Program-made: the position numbers and the translations under genes | Part shown: positions 1-7,197 of the stretch, one piece after another | Numbering within the stretch: the first letter of the stretch is position 1 | Layout of the letters: every line of letters begins with the position of its first letter | Notes under the pieces: generated by a model | Told to the model about the DNA's origin: nothing | The model's input: only the letters and a program-made list of their open reading frames with translations | Database searches by the model: none | Assembly (NCBI GenBank): GCA_031292735.1 | Contig: JARLGP010000031.1 | Coordinates: forward strand, 1 to 17,225 | Length of the DNA stretch: 17,225 nt | DNA from: Holophaga sp. | Lineage (GTDB): Bacteria; Acidobacteriota; Holophagae; Holophagales; Holophagaceae | Direction: 5' to 3'

Positions 1-91
1 AACGGGTGCGGTTGAGCGGTATAAACCCCGGGGGGTTTAGGGCGCGGGTATAAATTTAAACTTTGCTTTTGGTTAAGTTACATAATAATTA
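1..91. other. Gene-free edge of window with odd composition
   Basis: No gene is seen here. The stretch alternates GC-only blocks with AT-only blocks, unlike the rest of the window. It contains an inverted repeat at 22-39 (TAAACCC, four-base loop, GGGTTTA) and an AT-rich patch at about 49-91. It lies downstream of the minus-strand cold-shock gene. It may be spacer or low-quality contig-end sequence; I cannot tell which. Confidence 0.4.
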
Positions 92-121
92 GGGGGGGCG
101 CCCAAACCGGCCCCCCCCCCC
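92..121 (-). terminator. Possible intrinsic terminator of the cold-shock gene
   Basis: Seven G at 92-98 can pair with part of the eleven C at 111-121 around a 12-base loop. On the minus strand this hairpin sits 17 bases after the stop codon of the cold-shock gene and is followed by a T-rich but not continuous tract (TAATTATTAT). The position and form fit an intrinsic terminator. The long G and C homopolymers are also typical of assembly or sequencing error, so the exact stem length is uncertain. Confidence 0.4.
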
Positions 122-138
122 TTACTCTGAACGGTAGT

Positions 139-345
139 TTACAGCTTGACGACGTTGGTGGCCTGAGGGCCTTTCTGGCCCTGGCCGGTGTCGAAGCTCA
201 CGCGCTGGTTTTCGTCCAGGGTCTTGAAACCGCTGCCCTGGATCGCCGTGTGGTGGACGAAGAGATCAGCGCCGCCACCATCCGGGGTGATGAAGCCGAA
301 ACCCTTTTCGGCGTTGAACCATTTGACTGTTCCTTGTGCTGCCAT
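139..345 (-). CDS. cspA: Cold-shock domain protein (CspA family)
   Basis: This is a 68-residue protein consisting of one cold-shock domain, the usual length for the family. Both RNA-binding motifs are visible: RNP1 as KGFGFI (about residues 13-18) and RNP2 as DLFVHH (about 27-32). The N-terminal [11 protein letters not shown] is diagnostic. Such proteins bind single-stranded RNA/DNA in the cytoplasm and act as RNA chaperones during cold or growth transitions. An open frame continues 33 codons upstream, but the start at 345 is chosen because AGGA lies 7 bases before it and the family begins here. The 5' leader holds a 9-bp inverted repeat (see separate entry). It is divergent from the lipoprotein gene. 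Which Csp paralogue it is cannot be told. Confidence 0.95.
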   Translation of the reverse strand: MAAQGTVKWFNAEKGFGFITPDGGGADLFVHHTAIQGSGFKTLDENQRVSFDTGQGQKGPQATNVVKL

Positions 346-361
346 GGCTTTATCCTGATCT

Positions 362-402
362 TTTGTCTGGAAGTTTCGTTGCCGTGACATTCCCCAGACA
401 AA
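362..402 (-). promoter_or_regulatory. Inverted repeat in the cold-shock gene leader
   Basis: TTTGTCTGG at 362-370 is perfectly complementary to CCAGACAAA at 394-402, with 23 bases between. Read on the minus strand, the hairpin ends 5 bases before the AGGA ribosome binding site of the cold-shock gene. A TTGACG hexamer resembling a -35 box lies at 406-411 (minus), but I see no good -10 at the right distance, so I cannot say whether the repeat is transcribed. It could be an RNA element in the leader or a DNA operator. Confidence 0.45.
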
Positions 403-585
403 GGCCGTCAAAGCTTGTTCGTGATGGCCGCGAGAGCGGTTCACTGGTTCAGGATGACTGCATTGCTTCCGGAAGTCACAAACAACCGAATAAATTTTAT
501 TGCGGGGCCATTCGCCGGTCGCCGCCGGCTCGCAAAGGGTGCCCCGCGGGTATCATGGACACATTGGCTCCACGGTGAGGTAACG

Positions 586-1524
586 ATGCGAATGGTCCGC
601 TGTATCAGCCTGTCCATGGCAACCGGGCTGGTGTTTATCGGCTGCGGTTTCCGGAACAAGGGCGCCCAGGCGGCGCCCGGATCGCCCGATGCCGCGGCGA
701 CCTCCTCCGCCCCGTCCGGCACGCCCCAGGCCCCGTCCCGGGTGGTCTACTCCGCCGAGCCGGCGGTCTACACCCGGGGCGCGGCCATCAACCCCAACAT
801 CCCGTACGTCTCCGGCGGCGCCATCACCACCTACCGGGTGGCCCCGGCCCTGCCGGCCGGCCTGAGCCTGGATCCCGCCAGCGGGATCATCAGCGGCACC
901 CCCACGGCGGCGAAGCCGGCCACGGAATACACCATCACCGGCTCCAACGGCGCCGGAAGCACCAGCGTCACCCTGTCGCTGGCGGTGAACGACGCCGCCC
1001 CGGCCACCCAGCCGACAGTCAACCTCCCCGCCTTCCTCACCGCCTCCGCCACCGGCCTCTCCGCCAGCACCCAGGACCAGGGTCCGGGCATGAACTACAC
1101 CTGGACCCTTCAGGGCGGCACCCTGGTCTCCGGCCAGGGCAGCTCCGCCATCACCTTCACCGCCGGCGGCCCCGGCAGCCTGGGCGCCTCGGTGACCGTG
1201 AGCAGCAGCGGCGGCAGCACGAGCGCCCGCGCCCAGGCCGTGGTGGTGCCGGCTCCCAACGCCAGCATGACCCTGCCGGACACCCTGGGGACGGGGGACG
1301 GTTCCCGGCAGGGCATGGTCCCCGAGCAGGCCGGGATGACCTACACCTGGACCATCGTTCCCGGCACCAGTTCGGCCACCATCACCTCCGGCCAGGGCAC
1401 CCACCGGATCGGGCTGCTGGCGGGCAACGTCCCCGGCACGTTCCAGGTGCAGGTGCGAGTGCAGAACCAGGCCGGGGCGTACCAGACCAACAGCGGGACC
1501 GTCAAGGTCCGGTCGGGGAACTGA
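586..1524 (+). CDS. Putative Ig-like lipoprotein
   Basis: This encodes 312 residues. The start at 586 is chosen because GTGAGG lies just upstream and the protein then opens with a lipoprotein signal: basic residues, a hydrophobic stretch and the lipobox FIGC, placing the modified cysteine near residue 20. A low-complexity Ala/Pro/Ser linker follows. Next is a putative Ig domain of the He_PIG type (about residues 60-135), with the diagnostic LPAGLSLDPASGIISGTP. After it come two related beta-rich segments, each with a M-x-Y-T-W-T...G-T...S-G-Q-G pattern. The protein is probably anchored in the outer membrane or exported to the cell surface. The role may be adhesion, carbohydrate binding or scaffolding; nothing in the sequence decides. 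It converges on the SDR gene with a 15-base gap. Confidence 0.85.
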   Translation: MRMVRCISLSMATGLVFIGCGFRNKGAQAAPGSPDAAATSSAPSGTPQAPSRVVYSAEPAVYTRGAAINPNIPYVSGGAITTYRVAPALPAGLSLDPASGIISGTPTAAKPATEYTITGSNGAGSTSVTLSLAVNDAAPATQPTVNLPAFLTASATGLSASTQDQGPGMNYTWTLQGGTLVSGQGSSAITFTAGGPGSLGASVTVSSSGGSTSARAQAVVVPAPNASMTLPDTLGTGDGSRQGMVPEQAGMTYTWTIVPGTSSATITSGQGTHRIGLLAGNVPGTFQVQVRVQNQAGAYQTNSGTVKVRSGN

Positions 1525-1539
1525 AGGGGCGCATCCTGG

Positions 1540-2298
1540 CTACAGGAACATCCCGCCGGAAACCTCGATCCGCTGACCGGTGATCCACCCGGTGCCCTCG
1601 GAAAGGAGGGCCGCCAGGGCTCCCCCGATGTCGTCGGGAAGCCCGGCCCGGCCCATGGCGGTCTGGCTGGCGATGGCCTGGTTGGCGCCGGGGTTGTCCC
1701 GCACCACGCCGCCGCCGAAGTCCGTTTCGATGGCGCCGGGGGCGAGCGCGTTGACGGCGATGCCGCGCGGACCCAGCTCCTTGGCCAGGTAGCGGGTCAG
1801 CACTTCGATCCCGCCCTTCATGGTCGCGTAGGCGGCGAATCCGGGCAGGGCGAACCGGGCCAGGCCCGAGGACAGGTTCACGATCCGGCCGCCATCCCTG
1901 AGCAGCGGCACCAGCTTCTGGGTGAGGAAGAAGGTCCCCTTCAGATGGATGTTCATGAGCAGGTCGAACTGCTCCTCGGAGGTCTCCGCGAAGGGCACCT
2001 GGATGCCGATCCCGGCATTGTTCACCAGGGCGTCGAGCCGCTCGGCGGCGAACGTGTCCTTCAGTTCGCGGCGCACCTGGTCGGCGAAGCCGGCGAAGGT
2101 CTTCGCCTGGCCGACATCCAGCCGGAGCGCCACGGCCTTGCGGCCCTCGCCCTGGATGGCCGCCACCGTGGCCAGGGCTTCCGCCTCCTGGCTCTGGTAG
2201 GTGAGGATGAGGTCGAAGCCGGCACGGGCGAGATGAAGCGCGGTGTTGCGGCCCAGGCCCCGGCTTGCGCCGGTGATCAAGGCGATGGGGTGGCTCAT
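1540..2298 (-). CDS. SDR-family oxidoreductase (FabG-like)
   Basis: A 252-residue classical short-chain dehydrogenase/reductase. Visible motifs are the nucleotide-binding TGASRGLG (9-16), NNAG (93-96), the catalytic Ser at 143/144 in NLSSG, and the Y157-x3-K161 pair. The C-terminal GWITGQRIEVSGG is typical of 3-oxoacyl-ACP reductase-like SDRs. The enzyme would reduce a carbonyl or oxidise an alcohol with NAD(P)H in the cytoplasm; the substrate cannot be read from the sequence. The start is fixed by AGGAG 7 bases upstream, rejecting a 33-codon extension. It is divergent from an AraC regulator with 152 bases between, an arrangement in which the regulator commonly controls the reductase. A housekeeping FabG role is unlikely because no fatty-acid genes are nearby. 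Confidence 0.92.
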   Translation of the reverse strand: MSHPIALITGASRGLGRNTALHLARAGFDLILTYQSQEAEALATVAAIQGEGRKAVALRLDVGQAKTFAGFADQVRRELKDTFAAERLDALVNNAGIGIQVPFAETSEEQFDLLMNIHLKGTFFLTQKLVPLLRDGGRIVNLSSGLARFALPGFAAYATMKGGIEVLTRYLAKELGPRGIAVNALAPGAIETDFGGGVVRDNPGANQAIASQTAMGRAGLPDDIGGALAALLSEGTGWITGQRIEVSGGMFL

Positions 2299-2396
2299 GG
2301 CTTGCTCCTGATCGGGGAAATCCCGTGACATGAAAGTAGAACGGAGCGGCCGGAAGGCGGTAGCACGATCCCCCGAAAGGATTGCCTGATCCTCCA

Positions 2397-2422
2397 AACG
2401 TTCGAAATTCCGGGCAACGTTC
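2397..2422. promoter_or_regulatory. Direct repeats, likely AraC operator
   Basis: AACGTTC occurs at 2397-2403 and again at 2416-2422 in the same orientation, 19 bases apart start to start, close to two helical turns. Each core AACGTT is itself palindromic. The pair lies in the 152-base divergent region between the SDR and AraC genes, 29 bases before the AraC start. AraC proteins typically bind two direct half-sites on one DNA face, so this is the best operator candidate. No strong -35/-10 pair is visible in this intergenic region. Confidence 0.4.
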
Positions 2423-2450
2423 AGACTATCCTTGGACCTGGGAGGTGCGC

Positions 2451-3341
2451 ATGGATTCCGCGCTGAAGGTGCCGAGGGAACTGGTGGACCGGGCGCTGCT
2501 CCATTCCACCGGCGAAGGGATCCACCCCACGGCGGTCGCCGGCCTCCAGATCGTGCGCAGCGACCGCAGGACCCTGCCCCTGCCCAACCGCTACACGCCC
2601 TCCCTCTGCCTGGTGGTCCAGGGCGCCAAGGAGGCGGTGGTGGGCGGGAAGATCCTCGCCTTCGGCGCGGGCGAGTACCTGGTCACCTCGGTGGACCTCC
2701 CCGCCACGGGGCAGATCCTCCAGGCCACGGAAAAACGGCCCTTCCTGTGCCTGGTGGTGGACCTTGATCCCACCACCATCTACGGGATCCTCAAGGACCT
2801 GGATCCCTCGCCCGCCCAGGGCAGCACGGCGGGCGTGTTCCTGGACCGGGCCGACGGGTTGCTGATCGACGCGGCGTCCAGGCTGCTGCGCGCCCTGGAC
2901 CACCCCGGAGACGCCCAGGTGCTCGCCCCCATGGCCATGCGGGAAATCACCTACCGCCTGCTCCAGACCCGCTACGGCCCCGCCGTGCGCCTCCTGGGCG
3001 TGGCCGGCAGCCGAACCCAGTGCATCGCCAAGGCGGTGGAATGGATCCGGAGCAACCTGGACCGGCCCATGAAGGTGGAGTACCTGGCCCAGCAGGCCAA
3101 CATGAGCCCCTCGGCCTTCTTCCAGCACTTCAAGCAGGTGACCACCCTGAGCCCCCTGCAGTACCAGAAGGAGCTCCGCCTCCAGGAGGCCCGGCGCCTG
3201 CTGGGCACCGGGATCGGCGACGCCGCCAGCGTGGCCTACCGGGTGGGGTACGAATCCCCGTCCCAGTTCAGCCGCGAGTATGCGCGGACCTTCGGGCTGC
3301 CGCCCATCGCGGACCTGCGCAGGATGCGCGCAGGGGCGTGA
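2451..3341 (+). CDS. AraC-family transcriptional regulator
   Basis: A 296-residue regulator. The N-terminal part (about 25-180) matches the AraC-type N-terminal sensor domain found in YqhC-like proteins (LPNRYTPSLCLVVQGAKEAVVGG, then GEYLVTSVDLP; quoted in parts). The C-terminal 100 residues hold two helix-turn-helix motifs (about 207-228 and 258-279), including SPSAFFQHFKQV and GYESPSQFSREYARTFG. YqhC-type regulators activate a neighbouring aldehyde reductase in response to reactive aldehydes. The divergent SDR gene is the likely target here, but this is inference. The start at 2451 follows GGGAGG; a longer frame from 2382 has no such site. Its TGA stop abuts the stop of the convergent ATPase gene with no base between. 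Confidence 0.93.
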   Translation: MDSALKVPRELVDRALLHSTGEGIHPTAVAGLQIVRSDRRTLPLPNRYTPSLCLVVQGAKEAVVGGKILAFGAGEYLVTSVDLPATGQILQATEKRPFLCLVVDLDPTTIYGILKDLDPSPAQGSTAGVFLDRADGLLIDAASRLLRALDHPGDAQVLAPMAMREITYRLLQTRYGPAVRLLGVAGSRTQCIAKAVEWIRSNLDRPMKVEYLAQQANMSPSAFFQHFKQVTTLSPLQYQKELRLQEARRLLGTGIGDAASVAYRVGYESPSQFSREYARTFGLPPIADLRRMRAGA

Positions 3342-4322
3342 TCAGGCCTCCTTCTTCATCAGGACGCAGGACACGAAATGATCGGGAGCCACCTCGACCG
3401 CCTCGGGGTCCGCGGTGGTGCAGGCCTCGGTGCAGAAATCGCATCGTTTGGCGAACCGGCATCCGGGCTTCACGTTGATCGGATTGCTCACCTCGCCCCG
3501 CAGGATCACGAATTCCTTGTCCCGGGTGGACAGGTCGGGCACCGGGATGGCGCTGAGCAGCGCCTTGGTGTAGGGATGCTGGGGATTGGCGAAGAGTTCG
3601 TCGGAGGTGGCCATCTCCACGCACTTGCCGAGATACATCACCATGATCTTGTTGGAGATGTGCTTCACCACGCTCATGTCGTGGGTGATGAACATGTAGG
3701 TCAGGCCGAGCTCCTCCTCGAGGTCCATGAGGAGGTTGAGGATCTGGGCCTGGATGGACACGTCCAGGGCGGAAACGGGTTCGTCGCAAACGATGAACTT
3801 AGGGTTGAGGGAGAGCGCGCGGGCGATGCCGACCCGCTGCCGGCGGCCGCCGTCCAGCTCATGGGGGTAGGAGTTCGCGTAGCGCCTGGCCAGACCCACG
3901 AGGTCCATGAGGGCGCCGGCCCGGTTGTAGGTCTCCGCCCGGGTCTTGTACTGGCGGTGGATGAACATGTACTCCGCGATGACTTCGATGACGGACTTGC
4001 GGGGATCGAGGCTGGAGTAGGGATCCTGGAAGATGATCTGGAGGTCCTTGCGGAGCTCCCGCATCTTCCCGCCCCGAAGCTTCATGATGTTGCGTCCGTT
4101 GTACAGGATCTGGCCGGAGGTCGGCTCGATGAGCCGGATGATGGAGCGGCCCAGGGTGGACTTGCCGCAGCCGGATTCGCCCACGACGCCCACCGTTTCC
4201 TGGGGGTAGATCTTGAGGTTGATGCCGTCCACGGCGTGCAGCTTCGCGCCGCCGTTGAGCTTGAAGAGCTTCTTGAGGTCGACGATGTCGATCAGGGGAG
4301 TCCGGGTGTCGATGGTGCTCAT
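3342..4322 (-). CDS. oppF: Peptide/opine ABC importer ATPase, OppF/DppF type
   Basis: A 326-residue ATPase. It shows Walker A GESGCGKST (48-56), the Q-loop IIFQDP (97-101), Walker B with D180/E181 and the H-loop His214. A C-terminal oligopeptide-transporter extension carries cysteines 288, 294, 297 and 301, resembling the Cys cluster that binds iron-sulfur in some Opp/Dpp ATPases. It would power import through OppBC as a heterodimer with OppD. The ABC signature reads LDGGR (156-160) where LSGGQ is usual. This variant is unusual for the family as a whole, although I believe it occurs in a subset of OppF proteins. The start overlaps the OppD stop by 4 bases (ATGA), and GGGGAG lies upstream. It is the last gene of the operon, with no terminator before the convergent AraC gene. 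Confidence 0.95.
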   Translation of the reverse strand: MSTIDTRTPLIDIVDLKKLFKLNGGAKLHAVDGINLKIYPQETVGVVGESGCGKSTLGRSIIRLIEPTSGQILYNGRNIMKLRGGKMRELRKDLQIIFQDPYSSLDPRKSVIEVIAEYMFIHRQYKTRAETYNRAGALMDLVGLARRYANSYPHELDGGRRQRVGIARALSLNPKFIVCDEPVSALDVSIQAQILNLLMDLEEELGLTYMFITHDMSVVKHISNKIMVMYLGKCVEMATSDELFANPQHPYTKALLSAIPVPDLSTRDKEFVILRGEVSNPINVKPGCRFAKRCDFCTEACTTADPEAVEVAPDHFVSCVLMKKEA

Positions 4323-5293
4323 GATCGCTCCCCGAAAAGGTGGCAGAGGATGGAGTGGGTGCCCTCGATGCAGTCCACCGGGTGCTGGTTCTTGCAGATG
4401 TCCATGCGGTGCCCGCAGCGTTCCTCGAACGCGCAGCCCTTGGGCAGGTTCGACGGGTCGGGCATCAGGCCCGGGATGGGGGTGAGCCGGGTGGCCCGGG
4501 AGGTCAGGCTCGGGATGGAGCCGAACAGGCCTTCGGTGTAGGGATGGTGCCGCGTGCCCAGGAAGAGATCCTCCACGGTGCCCGCCTCCACGATCTCCCC
4601 GGCGTACATCACCGCCACGTCGTCGCAGGTCTTGGCCACGATGCCGAGGTTGTGGGTGATCATCAGCATCGACGTGCCCAGGCGGTTCCGCAGCTCCTTG
4701 ATCATGGTGAGCACCTGGGCCTGGATGGTCACGTCCAGGGCCGTGGTGGGCTCGTCGGCGAGCAGCAGCACGGGCTCGCAGGCCAGGGCCATGGCGATGA
4801 CCACGCGCTGCTTCATGCCGCCGGAAAACTGGTGGGGGTACTCGCCCTTGCGGGATGCCTGGATGCCCACCATGCCGAGCATGGAATCGACCCGCTTGTC
4901 CACCTCGGCGGTGGAGATGCCCTCGTTGTGCAGGAGGATCGCCTCGGCGATCTGCTCGCCCACGGTCATGACCGGGTTGAGGCTGGTCATGGGGTCCTGG
5001 AACACCATGGCGATCTTGCCGCCCCGGACCGCGTGCATCCGCAGCTCGTTCATGGCCAGGATGTCCTCGCCGTCGAAGGCGATGGAGCCCTTGAGAATCC
5101 TTCCGGTGTTGCTCGGCAGGAGCCGGAGGATGCTCAGCGCCGTGGTGGTCTTGCCCGCCCCGGTCTCACCCACGAGGCCCATGGTCTTGCCCTTGCCGAT
5201 CCGCAAGCTGATGCCGTTCACGGCCGCGACGGTTTCGAGGTCGGTCTTGTAGATAACCCACAGATCCTTGATTTCCAGTATCGCTTCGCTCAT
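4319..5293 (-). CDS. oppD: Peptide/opine ABC importer ATPase, OppD/DppD type
   Basis: A 324-residue ATPase with Walker A GETGAGKTT (42-50), a canonical-type signature FSGGM (156-160), Walker B D180/E181 and H-loop His214. The C-terminal extension, typical of OppD/DppD, has cysteines 287, 293 and 300 plus 308 and 317. The first three fit the C-x5-C-x6-C pattern of the family's metal or Fe-S site. The partner is the OppF-type ATPase encoded next in the operon. In this pair the signature LSGGQ-like motif is normal in OppD and altered in OppF, so the two ATP sites may not be equivalent. The gene lies 25 bases downstream of oppC, and GAAGG precedes the start. Confidence 0.96.
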   Translation of the reverse strand: MSEAILEIKDLWVIYKTDLETVAAVNGISLRIGKGKTMGLVGETGAGKTTTALSILRLLPSNTGRILKGSIAFDGEDILAMNELRMHAVRGGKIAMVFQDPMTSLNPVMTVGEQIAEAILLHNEGISTAEVDKRVDSMLGMVGIQASRKGEYPHQFSGGMKQRVVIAMALACEPVLLLADEPTTALDVTIQAQVLTMIKELRNRLGTSMLMITHNLGIVAKTCDDVAVMYAGEIVEAGTVEDLFLGTRHHPYTEGLFGSIPSLTSRATRLTPIPGLMPDPSNLPKGCAFEERCGHRMDICKNQHPVDCIEGTHSILCHLFGERS

Positions 5294-5318
5294 ATGCCTT
5301 CATTCCTCTACGTGCTGA

Positions 5319-6209
5319 CTAGGATTTCAGATGGGGATCCAGGGCATCCCGGAGGCCGTCGCCGATCAGGTTCACCGAGGTGGCGCAAAGCACGATGGCC
5401 AGTGCGGGGAAGAACATCAGGTAGGGCGCCACGCGCATGTACTCGCGGGCGTCGGCCAGGAGGAGTCCCCACTCGGGCGCCGGCGGCGGCATCCCGAGGC
5501 CCAGGAAACTCAGGGTCGATTCGTAGAGGATGATCTTCGCCACATTGAGCGTCGTGTTGACGATGATGACGCCCATCGCGTTGGGCAGGATGTGGGTGAT
5601 GATGATCCTCGCGCTGCTCGAGCCTCCGGCCCGCGCGGCCTCGACATAGTCGAGATCGGCGAGGTTGAGGACGGCGGAGCGGACCAGGCGCACGTAGTTG
5701 GTGAAGTAGGCCAGGGTGAGGGCCAGGAGCAGGTTGCCGAACCCGGCCCCCAGGGCGAACACCACGGCCATGGTGAACAGGATGTCCGGAATGGACATGA
5801 AGATGTCCAGGGTCCGCATGATGAGGCTGTCGGTCTTGCCGCCGAAATAGCCCGCGATGGCGCCGAGCGCGCTGCCCACCACGCAGGACGAGATGGTGGC
5901 GAGCACCGCGATGGTCAGCGAGGTCCGGCCTCCGTGCAGGATGCGCGCGAACAGGTCGCGGCCGAAGGCGTCGGTCCCCAGCAGGTGGCTGAACGAGGGG
6001 CCCTGCAGCTTGATCGCCATGTCCTGGTTGGTGGCGTTGGCGTAGGGGGCGATGAGATTGGCGCAGACCAGGAGGAGGAGGATGATGGACAGCATGATGA
6101 GGCCGGCCACGGCCCCCTTGCCCTTGCGGAACCGGCGCCATACCTCCTTGGCCTGGCTCTGCTTCTTGAACACCTGGATCCCAGGCTGTGCAGCGATAAC
6201 CCTTTCCAT
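5319..6209 (-). CDS. oppC: Peptide/opine ABC importer permease, OppC/DppC type
   Basis: A 296-residue inner-membrane permease. The N-terminal cytoplasmic stretch is followed by a transmembrane helix (about 33-53), then the OppC-typical HLLGTDAFGRDLFAR (75-89), several further hydrophobic segments, and the EAA loop (about 188-210) that docks onto the ATPases. It ends in the usual GDGLRDALDP motif. It forms the translocation pore with OppB. The frame is open further upstream, but the start at 6209 is preferred: AAAGG and TAGGG lie just before it and it begins 4 bases after the oppB stop, whereas the upstream Met codons lack a ribosome site and would overlap oppB by 20 bases or more. Confidence 0.95.
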   Translation of the reverse strand: MERVIAAQPGIQVFKKQSQAKEVWRRFRKGKGAVAGLIMLSIILLLLVCANLIAPYANATNQDMAIKLQGPSFSHLLGTDAFGRDLFARILHGGRTSLTIAVLATISSCVVGSALGAIAGYFGGKTDSLIMRTLDIFMSIPDILFTMAVVFALGAGFGNLLLALTLAYFTNYVRLVRSAVLNLADLDYVEAARAGGSSSARIIITHILPNAMGVIIVNTTLNVAKIILYESTLSFLGLGMPPPAPEWGLLLADAREYMRVAPYLMFFPALAIVLCATSVNLIGDGLRDALDPHLKS

Positions 6210-6213
6210 GGCC

Positions 6214-7155
6214 CTAACCTTTCGTTCTTGCATACTTGGCGCGGATCCGGGGATCGATCCAGGCATAGATCAGATCGACGATTAGCATGACGATGGTGAA
6301 GCAGATCGCGATGAGGATCGTTCCGGCGATGATCACCGGCTCGTCCTTGTAGGTGATGCGATCGACGATGAGGCTGCCGATGCCGGGGATGGAGAACAGC
6401 TTCTCCGCCACGACGGCGCCGGCGATCAAGGTCCCGAGGCTCAGGCCGATGTTGGTGATCACCGGGAGCAGCGCGTTCTTGAGGGCGTGCTTCCAGATCA
6501 CCACCCGCTCCGAAGCGCCTTTGGCGCGGGCGGTCCGCACGTAGTCCTGGCGGATCGACTCGAGCATGGAGGACTTGGTGAACCGGAGGTTCATGGCGGC
6601 CGGCGGGATGGAGATGGCCAGGGCCGGCATGATGTAGTGCTGGAACGTGTCGATGCCGTACGACGGCAGCCAGTTCAGCTTCAGGGAGAAGTAGAACAGC
6701 AGGACCATGCCCAGGACGAAGGCCGGCACGGCCGCCAGCAGGAAGGCCATCAGGGATGGGATCGTGTCCCATAGCGAATATTGCCTCACCGCGGCGTAGA
6801 TGCCCAGTGGAATGCCTATCGCAGCCGAAAGGAAGACGCCAAGGAAGGCAAGCTTGATGGTGATGATGTAGCGGGGCCAGATCTCGTCGAATACGGATTG
6901 CTGCGTGAAGTAGGAAACCCCGAAATCCTGGTGGACAACCATGTTCTTCACGTAGTTCACGTACTTTTGGGTGAAGGGCAGGTCGTAACCCAGTTCATGG
7001 TTCAGGGCATTCACGTCGGCCTGCGGCGCCGCGACTCCGAGCAGGGCCCGGGCCGGGTCGCCCGGGGTGAAGTTCATCGTCAGAAGGATGATGAAGACGA
7101 CCCCCAGGATGGTGGGAATGAGGAACAGGATCCTTTTTATTACGTATCTATACAT
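6214..7155 (-). CDS. oppB: Peptide/opine ABC importer permease, OppB/DppB type
   Basis: A 313-residue inner-membrane permease. It begins with the family's MYRYVIKRILFLIPTI, includes the N-terminal FTPGDPAR segment (29-36), has about six hydrophobic segments and the EAA loop (about 204-227), and ends YAWIDPRIRAKY. It pairs with OppC as the membrane channel. GGAGG lies 8 bases before the start. The first codons are unusually AT-rich for this window (AGA, GTA, ATA, AAA, AGG appear within the first eight). A strong hairpin separates it from the upstream binding-protein gene, which probably lowers permease expression relative to the binding protein. Confidence 0.95.
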   Translation of the reverse strand: MYRYVIKRILFLIPTILGVVFIILLTMNFTPGDPARALLGVAAPQADVNALNHELGYDLPFTQKYVNYVKNMVVHQDFGVSYFTQQSVFDEIWPRYIITIKLAFLGVFLSAAIGIPLGIYAAVRQYSLWDTIPSLMAFLLAAVPAFVLGMVLLFYFSLKLNWLPSYGIDTFQHYIMPALAISIPPAAMNLRFTKSSMLESIRQDYVRTARAKGASERVVIWKHALKNALLPVITNIGLSLGTLIAGAVVAEKLFSIPGIGSLIVDRITYKDEPVIIAGTILIAICFTIVMLIVDLIYAWIDPRIRAKYARTKG

Positions 7156-7197
7156 CTTCCGCCTCCCTTGAACGGGCCCCTAAAAAAGGTCCGAGGT

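Noticed and set aside
346..444. N-terminal extension of the cold-shock protein
   Set aside because: The extension has no family match, overlaps the leader inverted repeat, and the internal ATG has a ribosome site and the family N-terminus.
3378..5533. Long plus-strand open frames opposite the two ATPase genes
   Set aside because: Shadows of the GC-rich ATPase genes; composition is Gly/His/Asp-rich and no domain is recognisable.
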